A stretch of 64,000 bases of DNA from an uncultured Anaerolineae bacterium. Lineage in GTDB: Bacteria; Chloroflexota; Anaerolineae; Anaerolineales; Villigracilaceae. The position numbers were made by a program, and so were the translations under genes. The notes under the pieces were generated by a model, which worked only from the letters and a program-made list of their open reading frames with translations, ran no database searches and was not told the origin of the DNA. The stretch spans positions 1 to 64,000 of the forward strand of contig CAIQVH010000036.1 of NCBI GenBank assembly GCA_903875215.1, read 5' to 3'. Shown here piece by piece: positions 47,865 through 57,100 of the stretch (positions are counted from its first letter, which is position 1; each line of letters begins with the position of its first letter).

Positions 47865-48593
47865 TTAATATCTTGAAATACGTAAAGTCATATACAACAA
47901 GGACTGCTCAGGAACACCGCCAAAACCCAAACGATATTCATCGAGAATCTCGTAATTCACTCCGGCCTGTAATTTTTGTTTGTTATTTAAAAATACCAGA
48001 GAGTTTGCCTTCTCATCTACTTTTACATACCACCGACCATTCTCTTCCAAGAGCCAGGCCTGTTTACGGGAGATCCTGGTTGCATATTCTCCCAAAAAGG
48101 GAGTCAAATCGATGTCGGGGTTAATCTGATTCTCGCGATCCGGGCGTCCGATCAGCAACCGGCGTTTATCAAACACCTCGATTTTCTGTTTATGAATCCA
48201 AATCTCTAAATGAACCTGGCCCCTTCCAGTTCTAACAAAGAAAACATGAGACCCTGGGTAAATCAAATCCCCCAAAGCGGTATTTCCATTGACATTATCT
48301 ACCTGGGCCACCCCGGTCAAAGTACTATCAACTGCTAACGGAGTAGCGACGTAAATCTGGAAGTCCTTGGGATCATATTCAGGGTGTTCTTTATTCAATA
48401 TTCTTAATACCTCACTAAACACCCCAAGAGCCGGTGCTGCTGGTTCAGCGCTGAACCCTTCAGATTTATCCACAACCATCTGAGCCCGAAATGACACCAA
48501 AGCCTGATCTACCGGCAGTGGATTATTGTCCTCCCTTGACGGCAATGGCATTGTTCGAATATCTTGTGATGCTGGCAACATCTTGTTTCCCAT
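47865..48593 (-). CDS. FHA-domain protein
   Basis: A 242-aa cytoplasmic protein. Residues about 20-130 are unrecognised (FQIYVATPLAVDSTLTGVAQ). The C-terminal half is an FHA domain: LLIGRPDRENQINPDIDLTP, TRISRKQAWLLEENGRWYVK, NSLVFLNNKQKLQAGVNYEI. The binding Arg and Ser are kept, while the usual His after them is Gln. FHA domains bind phosphothreonine; in Firmicutes type VII systems the EssC motor carries them at its N-terminus, whereas here they are separate genes. I start at 48593 because GAGG lies 7 bases upstream; the frame also opens at a TTG. Confidence 0.83.
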   Translation of the reverse strand: MGNKMLPASQDIRTMPLPSREDNNPLPVDQALVSFRAQMVVDKSEGFSAEPAAPALGVFSEVLRILNKEHPEYDPKDFQIYVATPLAVDSTLTGVAQVDNVNGNTALGDLIYPGSHVFFVRTGRGQVHLEIWIHKQKIEVFDKRRLLIGRPDRENQINPDIDLTPFLGEYATRISRKQAWLLEENGRWYVKVDEKANSLVFLNNKQKLQAGVNYEILDEYRLGFGGVPEQSLLYMTLRISRY

Positions 48594-48664
48594 GGTCAAG
48601 CCTCGACAAATACAATCACCCAGCCTTAAATTGACTTTTCGATCAACTCTGAAAATGCGTTTCC

Positions 48665-48703
48665 GGGGATACCATCATGCAATCCCCTATTGGTACTATT
48701 ATA
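48665..48703 (-). promoter_or_regulatory. possible internal promoter and hairpin before the FHA gene
   Basis: In the 224-bp gap upstream of the FHA gene the - strand has TATAAT (48703-48698) with a weak GGTGTA 17 bases before it, then a stem GGGGAT/ATCCCC. This may start a separate transcript for the FHA-kinase-phosphatase genes. Confidence 0.4.
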
Positions 48704-48817
48704 TACAAAAGCCTGATCTTTACACCCGCCGAAAATCCTTACAAAAATGCAAACTTAGTCACAGCACGTTTTTTATTCCAGCAAGCTCTTGTGCTCCCTA
48801 AATCGATGTCACCCGCT

Positions 48818-49519
48818 TTACAAAAATATGCCTTTCAACTCATCCTGGTGAAATTCCCGCAAGATAAATTCTCCCGGCCTGCCTGGTGCATAGCGCCCGG
48901 CCCAGATGGAATTTCCTTTCACTGCCAGTACAAACCTGGTTGAGCGTTGATCATCATTCACCACTGCCCATTCACCCGCCCACTCCAGGCTGGACGCCCA
49001 CTGTAAAAATTCCGGGGAAGCCATTTTTTGCGCCAGATCAGGACTCTTCCAATTTGCCCGAATGATCGTCAGCGGTTGTGGAACATCCCACACAACAAGC
49101 TCTCCGCTGCCCGATGAAAACGGCAGCCTGATCGCCAGCCTCCACTCCATCAATGCGGATGCCACATCCTGGCAGGCAACCACCCTCTTTTCATCCATAC
49201 TGGGCAAAACCAGAAGCGCAGCGCCATTTTGCATAAACAGGGGAATTTGCATGGGCCTGGTAACACCAGGACGGTATTGTTCAAAAACCCAGTAATGGCG
49301 CGCCTCGGCCATCCACTGCAAGGCCAGCGCAGCAAAGGGATCCACCTGCCAACCACCTTTTTCTGCAGGCTGAATCAAGCCTCTTTGCCGTAAAGACCTG
49401 CGACCATCATCTTCAGTAAAACTCCCCGGCAGCATAAAAGGCAGTCGCGCCATGCCAAAAGCGCCTGCCAGCCAACCCAATTCAGCAAAAGAAAGTTCAA
49501 GAGAATACGTTGTCTCCAT
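48818..49519 (-). CDS. unknown protein, possible EspG-like chaperone or immunity protein
   Basis: A 233-aa protein without signal or membrane segments that I cannot assign firmly. The run ELSFAELGWLAGAFGMARLP followed by DDGRRSLRQRGLIQPAEKGG and WQVDPFAALALQWMAEARHY resembles the opening layout of mycobacterial EspG chaperones (a helix, then RGL, then a winged-helix-like part), and RFVLAVKGNSIWAGRYAPGR may be a beta strand pair. Start at 49519 with GAGG 9 bases upstream. It begins 11 bases after the WXG100-peptidase gene, a position fitting either a dedicated chaperone or an immunity protein for it. Confidence 0.5.
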   Translation of the reverse strand: METTYSLELSFAELGWLAGAFGMARLPFMLPGSFTEDDGRRSLRQRGLIQPAEKGGWQVDPFAALALQWMAEARHYWVFEQYRPGVTRPMQIPLFMQNGAALLVLPSMDEKRVVACQDVASALMEWRLAIRLPFSSGSGELVVWDVPQPLTIIRANWKSPDLAQKMASPEFLQWASSLEWAGEWAVVNDDQRSTRFVLAVKGNSIWAGRYAPGRPGEFILREFHQDELKGIFL

Positions 49520-49530
49520 CGGTTTTTTCC

Positions 49531-50676
49531 TCACGGGCGAACTACTTGGGCCCAATGATCTCCATTGCTCCACATGCGGTCAAATTGGTCAGCTGGAATT
49601 TCCATTTCCTTTCCACTCCATGGATCGTTAATAAGTACATTTGACTCGGATACCCCTTTTACCAAAACAGAGTGATTGTAGGCATTTCCCTCCGACATGG
49701 CACGTTCTGGAAAACTGGTCAAACTAACCCTGACGTTGACCACCAGTGGACCGGATTTCAGTTCATCCTTCAATCCGGTCATGTCCGATTGGAAATTCCT
49801 GGTTTCCTTGTATCCCAGCTCGGCTAAATCGTCATTCAGTCTATCCAGACCCACGCCAGAGCCCGGAGTACCGTCCCCGCTATCCAGCATTTTGATTAAA
49901 TCACCAGGCTCTACGGCTTTATTGTCAGAATTCTGGTTATGATAATATTTAGTCAGCATGCTGAGAGATGTGGGCAGGCAGGCGGCACTTCCATAAGCAG
50001 TCCCCTGAGATTGGGGGGCAATCTCATAGAACGTATCATACCCGTCCCGAGCAGGCGCCTGGGGTACCACTGGGGCAGGCGCTTGTGGCTGGGCTGAGGG
50101 GCTGGCCGGGCTGTCATGGATCAGCTTGCCCAATGGGGTTTCCCCGGAAGGCTCAGAAGAAGGCGCGGCCGGCGGTGCATTGCCAGGCACAGGCGATACG
50201 ACCACGGGCTGCGGGGCTGGCGCAGGATCCGCGAAAAATCTCCTGCCGATTTCCTGCAGCCAGGCGGGCAAGCCAAGAATGGGGCCAATAAAAAAAATAG
50301 CCGGAACGGGAATTAATTGATACCAATACATTCCCGTCGTTTCGTCGAAGTTAGGAGAACCACCGAGATAAAGCTGCAAGCCTCCCCCACTAAACGGGGA
50401 ACCCGCTCCACCCAACGTGGCTGCACTCTGCTCCCATTCAGCGACTTCATTCTCCGCCCGCCCGGCCAGCACTTCCCCAGCCTGGATCTGGGCCTCCAAC
50501 TGCCGCAGGATGCCTTCCACTTCCATCACGAACTCATCCCGGCTGGGGCCAATCCAATCCACGGATTGGGCGGAGCCATTTAGCGCCTGAGCCTGGCTGC
50601 GCATACTCTCAGCAGCCTGCTTGATCTGGGCCGCCATTGCGCGGACGGCGTCGGTTTCCATATGGTAGGTAGTCAT
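49531..50676 (-). CDS. WXG100 domain fused to a C39-like cysteine peptidase, candidate secreted effector
   Basis: 381 aa. Residues 1 to about 90 are a WXG100 (ESAT-6-like) helical hairpin with the turn WIGPSRDEF. A hydrophobic stretch (YWYQLIPVPAIFFIGPILGL) and a Pro/Ala-rich linker (about 145-210) follow. The last 165 residues look like a Peptidase_C39_2 domain: catalytic Cys in YGSAACLPTSLSML, His in NHSVLVKGV and Asp in INDPWSGKEME. WXG100 modules target proteins to type VII secretion, so this is probably an exported peptidase acting on competitors or on its own surface. A weak AGGA precedes the ATG. Confidence 0.82.
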   Translation of the reverse strand: MTTYHMETDAVRAMAAQIKQAAESMRSQAQALNGSAQSVDWIGPSRDEFVMEVEGILRQLEAQIQAGEVLAGRAENEVAEWEQSAATLGGAGSPFSGGGLQLYLGGSPNFDETTGMYWYQLIPVPAIFFIGPILGLPAWLQEIGRRFFADPAPAPQPVVVSPVPGNAPPAAPSSEPSGETPLGKLIHDSPASPSAQPQAPAPVVPQAPARDGYDTFYEIAPQSQGTAYGSAACLPTSLSMLTKYYHNQNSDNKAVEPGDLIKMLDSGDGTPGSGVGLDRLNDDLAELGYKETRNFQSDMTGLKDELKSGPLVVNVRVSLTSFPERAMSEGNAYNHSVLVKGVSESNVLINDPWSGKEMEIPADQFDRMWSNGDHWAQVVRP

Positions 50677-51029
50677 AAGATTACAGTCCTAACAACTCAC
50701 GCTTATCTCAAGTTTGGCTGGTCCGATTTCACAAATACTCGCTCCATTCCCAGAATCCGCACTCAATAATCGTAAATATTTGAAATTAATGCCTCTCCGG
50801 GTAAAAAAACAGGCGTTTTTGGATGACTTTCTTCCAATTAACGTGAATTCTGAAGTCAGATTGGGTCACAGCTTGGAAAAATTCTCAGAAAATTGAAGGG
50901 CGCATCATCTGTGAGGCTGATACTAGTGTTAAAGTGAATGAAAATCCAAAAATTCTTATGCAGGGTCGCAAAAAGTGGGGCAATAACCTGGAATCGATTA
51001 ATTTATTTCCGAATTGCGAGTTAATCCGG
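50677..51029 (-). other. 353-bp intergenic stretch, no gene seen
   Basis: An AT-rich gap between two WXG100-headed genes. Short frames here lack ribosome sites and family features. On the - strand a TTGACC lies near 51035 without a convincing -10. It may hold a decayed gene or an unrecognised promoter. Confidence 0.4.
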
Positions 51030-51689
51030 TCAAGTGTTTAAATTATTTTTCCGAGCATGTAATTGCTCGAGCAGGCCCAATTGAGCATTATATTCTTTAA
51101 ATAATTTACTTAAGTCATCGATTCCATTTCTCAAGGTAAAAATTGTGTCCCCAGTTGGGAGCAAACCAATCGTAGAAAGATTTACTGTGTACTTAAATAT
51201 CTTAAACCACATTTCTAGTCGATCTCGACCAGCCAAATCTCCTCCTATATCTCTAATTTTTTGTTTTATTTCTTCAAGTTTTTGTTCTTCAGCTGCTATC
51301 ACTCTTATTAATTCTTCTTCGGTTAGCTGATCTATTTCTTTTTGTTCATTAGGCATGGTTACTGATATTCCTAGAACATCACCAGGTTGAACATCCGGAT
51401 TTCCAACACCACTAGCACTTCCGCTTAACTGTTGAGCTGTTTCTTCCCACTCCGCCACTTCATTCTCCACCCTACCAGCCAAGACAACCCCAGCTTCGAC
51501 CCGGCCATCTATCTGGCGAACAATTTCAGCAACTTCAGCAACAAACTCATCGCGGCTCGGTCCCATCCAGTCTACAGATTGGGCTGAGCCATTCAAAGCC
51601 TGCATCTGTGACCGCATACTTTCAGCACCCTGCTTGATCTGGGCCGCCATTGCGCGGACGGCGTCGGTTTCCATGTGAAGAGTGGTCAT
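51030..51689 (-). CDS. WXG100-headed protein with helical C-terminal extension
   Basis: 219 aa. The first 90 or so residues are a WXG100 domain (turn WMGPSRDEF) very close to that of the peptidase fusion; a DNA block of about 40 bases at the 5' end is identical in the two genes. The C-terminal part has a charged helical hairpin (EELIRVIAAEEQKLEEIKQK) and a weakly hydrophobic segment (FKIFKYTVNLSTIGLLPTGD). I recognise no catalytic motif. AGGAG lies 8 bases before ATG. It is probably another secretion substrate. Confidence 0.75.
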   Translation of the reverse strand: MTTLHMETDAVRAMAAQIKQGAESMRSQMQALNGSAQSVDWMGPSRDEFVAEVAEIVRQIDGRVEAGVVLAGRVENEVAEWEETAQQLSGSASGVGNPDVQPGDVLGISVTMPNEQKEIDQLTEEELIRVIAAEEQKLEEIKQKIRDIGGDLAGRDRLEMWFKIFKYTVNLSTIGLLPTGDTIFTLRNGIDDLSKLFKEYNAQLGLLEQLHARKNNLNT

Positions 51690-51714
51690 CTTTAACGCTC
51701 CTGATTATCGTTTT

Positions 51715-52161
51715 TCAGTCAAACTCAAAAGACTGCAGCATAGCCGTCAAGATGATATCAAAATCATCCGCATCACCAGTCCTTGTGCGAGTGGTAGTGA
51801 TGGACACAAGCATTTGCCCTGCAATAAAAATTACCTGCCGTTGCACAATATGGGCTGAATGCTGCTGGTTATACCAGCTATATAGATGCTGATGACCGAT
51901 CAAATCACCCTTCGGATACTCGCCCTGCTCCAGAATTACAAATTCCGGGTATTCTTTTTTTTGTGTTTCAAGCGTGGTTGCAACTATCGATTCAAGGGTA
52001 GCGCTGGGGTCAAGTGGGCGCAGCGTAATCATCAAATTGGCACGGGCGCCATTTTGAGTTGGCGCAACAAACATCGCCTGGACCTGTGGATTGGATGTGA
52101 TAAACCAATCTGAAGGAACTTTCATGTGAAAACCAGGTCCCTTAAAATACATTTCAGTCAT
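51715..52161 (-). CDS. DcrB/DUF1795-like protein
   Basis: 148 aa, start at 52161 with GGAGG 6 bases upstream. The pattern FHMKVPSDWFITSNPQVQAM, then LMITLRPLDPSATLESIV, then a strand pair and a final TAMLQSFEFD matches DcrB/PsbP-like small proteins of the DUF1795 type as I recall them. Such proteins occur beside contact-dependent secretion effectors and may act as adaptors or chaperones. There is no signal peptide, so it would work in the cytoplasm here. It lies between two WXG100-headed genes. Confidence 0.6.
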   Translation of the reverse strand: MTEMYFKGPGFHMKVPSDWFITSNPQVQAMFVAPTQNGARANLMITLRPLDPSATLESIVATTLETQKKEYPEFVILEQGEYPKGDLIGHQHLYSWYNQQHSAHIVQRQVIFIAGQMLVSITTTRTRTGDADDFDIILTAMLQSFEFD

Positions 52162-52198
52162 AAGAGCCTCCAAAGGTTAGATTGTTAAACTATCCACA

Positions 52199-53326
52199 TC
52201 AAAACAACCAATCAACAGCATCCGTGCCTAGTTCAGTAATTGTCTTAGCAGCCTTGTTCACATCCAAATCAACCGAAATACCACCTTCAACACCCAGGCC
52301 TAAGGTAGCACCTAATTCAAATTCCGCCCGCGCATGACCTTCCGAAAAACCGATATCACCTTTGGCTGTAGCGCCCAAACCATAACTTACCCCACCGGTA
52401 GCCTTGGCTTTGACTGCTCCCACTTCGGCGGTTGCCGTTCCTTCTGCCTTTGCTCCAACAAATTCATCGAATTGAGCTTTTGCACCGACTTCGCCTTTTT
52501 TGGGATCCCAGACTGCGTTCCCCTGCAGGTTATATTCAGCCCCGGCAAAGGCTACCGCTGCAATTCCCACGCCAGCAACACTGGCGTCATAGGTGCCCTT
52601 TGCAGCATAAAACCCTTTGCTCCATTCACCCGATGCCTGCAAAGCACCCTCTTTATATACCAGGCTGCCCTTAACAGACTCTTCAACAGAACCCAAACTT
52701 CCGCCAAAATTCCCGAGGCTCGTGGCTCTGTGTCCATCCCACACTGCAGTGTTTCTACTTCTGCCATATTCCCATAATATGGCAGAACCTTTAACATATT
52801 CTTTCTTAAATGGGTCTTTTTCAATAAATTGTTTGGCCTCGTCAAAAGTTAAGTCACCCTTCAGATAACCAGAGTAACTTCTGCTTTCTCGGCCCAATAA
52901 TAAGCTATATTCAGTGTCGGCAGGTCCATCCTTTAGCGGCCCCCACCCTCCATCACCGCCCCCCCCATTTCGTCCACCAGCACCACCTCCACCGCCACCA
53001 TTTAAAAAACTGGATAGGTTCGACACCATGCCTGCTTGTCCATTACTCCCGCCAGCAAGACTCTGGGACCTTTGTTCCCATTCAGAGACCTCGTTCTCAA
53101 CACGCTGTGCCAATACTATCCCTGCTTCGGCCTGTCCATCAATTTGACGAATCAACCCCTCAACTTCTGAGACAAATTCTTCCCGGCTGGGTCCCATCCA
53201 ATCAACAGACTGGACGGAACCATTCAGCACCTGAAGCTGGTTTTGTATCATGTCAACAGCCTGTTTAAGCTGGCCGGCCACGGCACGAACAGAATCAGTT
53301 TCCATGTGGAGAATGGTCATATCCAT
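52199..53326 (-). CDS. WXG100-headed protein with Gly/Ala-rich C-terminal domain, candidate effector
   Basis: 375 aa. Residues about 1-95 form a WXG100 domain (turn WMGPSREEF). A Gly-rich linker (NGGGGGGAGGRNGGGGDGG, about 115-135) separates it from a domain of roughly 230 residues rich in Gly, Ala and alternating polar residues (GVGIAAVAFAGAEYNLQGNA, GVSYGLGATAKGDIGF), which suggests a beta-rich or membrane-interacting fold. No catalytic motif is recognised. The start is 53326 or the ATG two codons later; neither has a strong ribosome site. Modular design like a polymorphic toxin. Confidence 0.72.
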   Translation of the reverse strand: MDMTILHMETDSVRAVAGQLKQAVDMIQNQLQVLNGSVQSVDWMGPSREEFVSEVEGLIRQIDGQAEAGIVLAQRVENEVSEWEQRSQSLAGGSNGQAGMVSNLSSFLNGGGGGGAGGRNGGGGDGGWGPLKDGPADTEYSLLLGRESRSYSGYLKGDLTFDEAKQFIEKDPFKKEYVKGSAILWEYGRSRNTAVWDGHRATSLGNFGGSLGSVEESVKGSLVYKEGALQASGEWSKGFYAAKGTYDASVAGVGIAAVAFAGAEYNLQGNAVWDPKKGEVGAKAQFDEFVGAKAEGTATAEVGAVKAKATGGVSYGLGATAKGDIGFSEGHARAEFELGATLGLGVEGGISVDLDVNKAAKTITELGTDAVDWLF

Positions 53327-53347
53327 TTACCCGTCGTACACAAAAGT

Positions 53348-53638
53348 TTAGATTTTACGAAAGTTTCGAGAATATAAAGAATCAACCGACTGCCATTGCT
53401 CAATTTCGGCTTGAACCCGTATGGCGAGCGTTTCACCATCATCAGCCAGCCGAGTCAGGGCGATAGCCAGCTGTTCTACTTCAAATTGAAAACTATCCCG
53501 CGAAGGCCCATACCATTCCATGGAACGGGCTGAAAAAACCAACCATTGGGCTTGCTGTCGCAGTCTTTCACTTTCTGCCCGAATCTGGAAAGCACAATTG
53601 AGAACCGCCTCTGTTTCCATGCGCAGAAGAAAAGACAC
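53348..53638 (-). CDS. small WXG100-like protein, GTG start
   Basis: 96 aa forming a helix-turn-helix hairpin with the turn WYGPSRDSF. It is shorter than the effector-like genes and lacks any C-terminal extension, so it may be a partner or carrier subunit of the secretion system. The start is GTG at 53638 with GAGGAG 8 bases upstream. Sequence is more divergent from the other WXG100 copies (RMETEAVLNCAFQIRAESER). Confidence 0.75.
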   Translation of the reverse strand: MSFLLRMETEAVLNCAFQIRAESERLRQQAQWLVFSARSMEWYGPSRDSFQFEVEQLAIALTRLADDGETLAIRVQAEIEQWQSVDSLYSRNFRKI

Positions 53639-53708
53639 AGGTTATACTCCTCAGGCAAAAGCAATCACCCACTGATGCAACTGCAAGCTATGAATTCTTT
53701 CAGGAAAG

Positions 53709-53746
53709 CCACAGGGTTGATCCGCCTTACACGATCAGCCCTGTGG
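53709..53746 (-). repeat. strong hairpin after the first WXG100 gene
   Basis: CCACAGGG-TTGATC pairs with GATCAG-CCCTGTGG around a 10-base loop, 17 bases past the stop of the 92-aa WXG100 gene. Without a T-run it may protect that mRNA's 3' end or attenuate read-through, allowing the small WXG100 to be made in excess. Confidence 0.65.
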
Positions 53747-53762
53747 CCGTTAGAGTTGTGAA

Positions 53763-54041
53763 CTAGGACAGTTTGGCAGCAGTTTGCTCAAATTCAGCAA
53801 TTTCAGCACTCAGGCGCTGCTGCAATGTGGCAAGTTGCTCCATCATTTGCTTCATCGCCGCCGCCCACTCCTGGTAGGCGGACTGGAACTCATTCGCAGA
53901 TGGCGCAATCCATGCGCTGCCTACTGTGCTGTTGACCACATTTCCCAGGCTGTTCACCTGCTCTTCCAGGTTACCCTTGGTGTTGGTCATTGTGGTTGCC
54001 GTGTTGCGGCATGAATCAACTTCCATGTGAATTGTTGCCAT
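53763..54041 (-). CDS. small WXG100/ESAT-6-like protein (EsxA-like)
   Basis: 92 aa, the size of canonical EsxA. Two helices flank WIAPSANEF, so the central motif is WxA rather than WxG; the C-terminus EIAEFEQTAAKLS is typical of WXG100. GGAGG lies 6 bases before the ATG at 54041; a longer open frame upstream is non-coding. It follows the EccC motor gene with its own promoter and is followed by a hairpin, fitting the abundant main substrate or carrier of a type VII system. Confidence 0.87.
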   Translation of the reverse strand: MATIHMEVDSCRNTATTMTNTKGNLEEQVNSLGNVVNSTVGSAWIAPSANEFQSAYQEWAAAMKQMMEQLATLQQRLSAEIAEFEQTAAKLS

Positions 54042-54101
54042 TTTATACCTCCATGCTTGAACAAAAGATGGGAGCAACCGCCCCCTTGACGATAACAATA
54101 T

Positions 54102-54130
54102 TGTATAGTAAGTTGCGGCCCAGCAAACAA
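54102..54130 (-). promoter_or_regulatory. candidate internal promoter for the WXG100 genes
   Basis: On the - strand TTGTTT, a 17-base spacer and TATACA, about 61 bases before the small WXG100 start. A small stem CTTAC/GTAAG (54132-54147) stands just upstream. It would let substrates be expressed above the motor. Confidence 0.5.
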
Positions 54131-54170
54131 ACTTACATATTTGTAAGGAGTAAAAAACCAGACTCATCAT

Positions 54171-57100
54171 TTAGCCCTGCTCTCTTAAGCTCTGGACCCA
54201 TTCATCTGTGGCAGGGTAGCCATAATGACAGGTTGCCAACTTCAACGGGATGTACTTTCCTCGAAAAATTGAAAATGCCATCCCTTTGGGCAAGCCCTTC
54301 AGGTTCTCACCTTGCATGAACTGAAAATTAAAATTGCTGGCTTCCCCATTAGATCCATCACCCAACCAGATTCCTCGCTGAAAACCTCGCAGAGTCTCCC
54401 CAACAGGATTCATGGTCATACCACCGCCAAATTCCGTTGGAATTCCGGTGGCGATCATATGAAAGCGAGCATTCTTGACACGCAATAGCGAAAGCAAAAA
54501 GTCCCGGTTTTTTTCTGCCAGAGATCCCGGGCCGCTGGAAATCCCTTTTTGATAGGCGCCAATCCCATCTATGGCAAAAACTACGGTGGGTTGGGTAGAA
54601 TGCTCCAACACAACCGGTTTGGGGCCAGATAAGTCCAGGTTGAGGAAATCTTGTACTTGGGCTTTGAGATCGATGGTCTTGAAATCCGCAACGTCGGTAA
54701 TGCACCCTAGGCAATGGGGCAGGCTCTTTAAAGCTTCGAAGTTTCCCCATCCAAGATCCACCAGATAAAAACGGAAAGCATCCGGGGAATAACATTCGGC
54801 CAAACCCAACATCCAGGTTTGCAGCAGGCTGGTTTTTCCAGATTGAGGCAACCCCGAAATCCAAAAATGCGGTCCGGAGGATAAAGTAATATTAAAAGCG
54901 GGGAGATCCGGCTTTGAAAGATCGAGGCCGATCGGCAATGAGAGTTCAGTGGGGGTAAGGGTTTTTTGCCTACCGGGCTTTAAAAAATCACTCAGCCCGA
55001 GAATTTCCGGCAAAATGGGAACCAGGCGGGGTTTATCTCCTTGCCAGGCCCGACCCATTTCTTCAGCCAGGTTCTTGATTTCTATCGGACTGGATGCGGG
55101 TAAGGCGGCCTGGAATTCTTTGACAGGCTGGCCCTTAAATAGACCTCGTCCGGGTGAATCTTTAGGCGGATACATGCCCCCCGTACGGCCAACAATAGAA
55201 ATATAATCCGCAGTGTCATTAAGTTCTGTACTGGCGACATCTTTAATGTTTCCGAGTAGTTTGGATGGGAATGATTTCACCTGATCCGTACTGACTATCA
55301 GATGTATTCCAAGGTTGCCACCCTGGCTGGCAATCCGCATAATATTGTCAATTTCAGTTGTGTAGGTCTGAAGCTTGAAGGATTCGGCAAAGTGGGAGTA
55401 ACCATCCAGGATAACAATTATCTCTGGCTCGGGGCTATCAGGATGATTGGCGCGATAGGCAATCATGTTTTGGTCTTGCTCAACCAACTTCTTGCGGCGC
55501 TCAATTTCTTCATTCAGCAAAGAGAAGAAACGCCTCAACCGCTCGTTCTCCCCGTTTGTAATGACCGCTCCAACATGCGGCATATGTTCGAATATGCTAA
55601 ACGTTCGCCCGGCATAATCAAGCAGGTAAATATGAACTTGTTCTGGCGTGTGATCGCGGCATAAACTTGTAACCAGGGTTTGCAAAGCTGTGGTCTTGCC
55701 ACTTCCCGGAGAACCAAACAAGGCAAAATGACCATTATTCTCGAGGTCAATTGGCATCAGTTCCTGACATTGTAAATCCGGATTGTCAAGAATTCCCAAT
55801 ATTGGCCGGGCATGAACAGAGGGGGACTTCCAACTTGAACCATTCCAGGCAGTATCTGGCAAAATTTGTTGTAATGTTCTATCAGCCTGTTCAGAAAGCG
55901 CCGGGGGCCAAATCCCGTCGAGTCGTTTGATCCCATTTTTCTGGCAAACGTCTAGAATCAGGGATGCCAATTCTTGAAGCTGTGTCTTGCCAGTCCCGGC
56001 GCTGGTGTTTTTGGGAGGCCATATAGATTCCCGCATTCCATCCGCTTTGATGCGGGAAATTCGGGGTTGTTGGCTAAAAGTATCTTCTGGCGTATAAGGA
56101 GCATCGCCCCAGGCAGCCTGAAAAAGCTCGAAAACTTCATTCATCCCGACTTGGAAATATGCGCGACCTTTTTGAGTTATTTCAGCAGCCTCAGGACGCT
56201 TGAGCATTTCACGGCTATCCTCAAGGCTGGCCACCTTCAAGCAAAGATGAAAGTGCGAGTTAGCCCAAATTTCATCACTCACCACGCCAGCCGGTTTTTG
56301 AGTAGCGAGAATCAGGTGAATTCCCAAACTTCTCCCCACTCGCGAAATACTCACCAGTTCTCGAATAAAATCCGGCTGTTCCTTTTTCAGTTCTGCAAAT
56401 TCATCGCAGACAATGACGAGATGTGGCATGGGTATGGGAGCATCTGGATCCTGGGCCCGAACCATACGTTGATAGTCATAAATATTGCCGATACCGGCTT
56501 GATTAAATTGTTTTTGGCGTTTTTTAATTTCGCCTCTTAATATTTTAATCGCTCGATCCGTTCCAGAGCCATCCAGGTTGGTCAAGGTCCCAATCATATG
56601 AGGAAGCTCTTTCAAATCTCGGATTAAGTCGCCTCCCTTAAAATCAATGCCAATGAATCCAAGCTCATGAGGGTGATAGTGCAGAGCCGCCAAAGCCAGA
56701 TAGGTGCTTAATAATGCCGTCTTTCCAGACCCTGTGGTGCCTGCGACCAAGCCGTGAGGCCCATGTGCTTTCTCGTGCAAATCAAGCACCAATCGCTTCC
56801 CCCCCCCACCTGTACCAACCGGCACAGCAAGGGTATCAAAAGGCTTGCTTTGCTTCCAGATTTCAAGGACATTAATCTCGCTGAGCTCATTTGCCCCAAT
56901 TAATTCCAATAAGGTAACTGTTCCCGGAAGGTTGGCAGCGCCGCCGCCAGCTTCTGCAAGGCGTATCGGGGCCAAGGATTGCGCAAAATCCCAAGCCTCA
57001 CCAAGGCCGATCGTGTCAGGCGAAAAATTAAGTTTCACAGGAGCTGTGCCAAGAAATTTTAGCACAGCTGGTGTTGAATGCAAATCAACAATTGCTCTAC

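Noticed and set aside
50714-50896. 60-codon frame in the gap between WXG100-headed genes
   Set aside because: No ribosome site, on the opposite strand to the cluster and no recognisable features.
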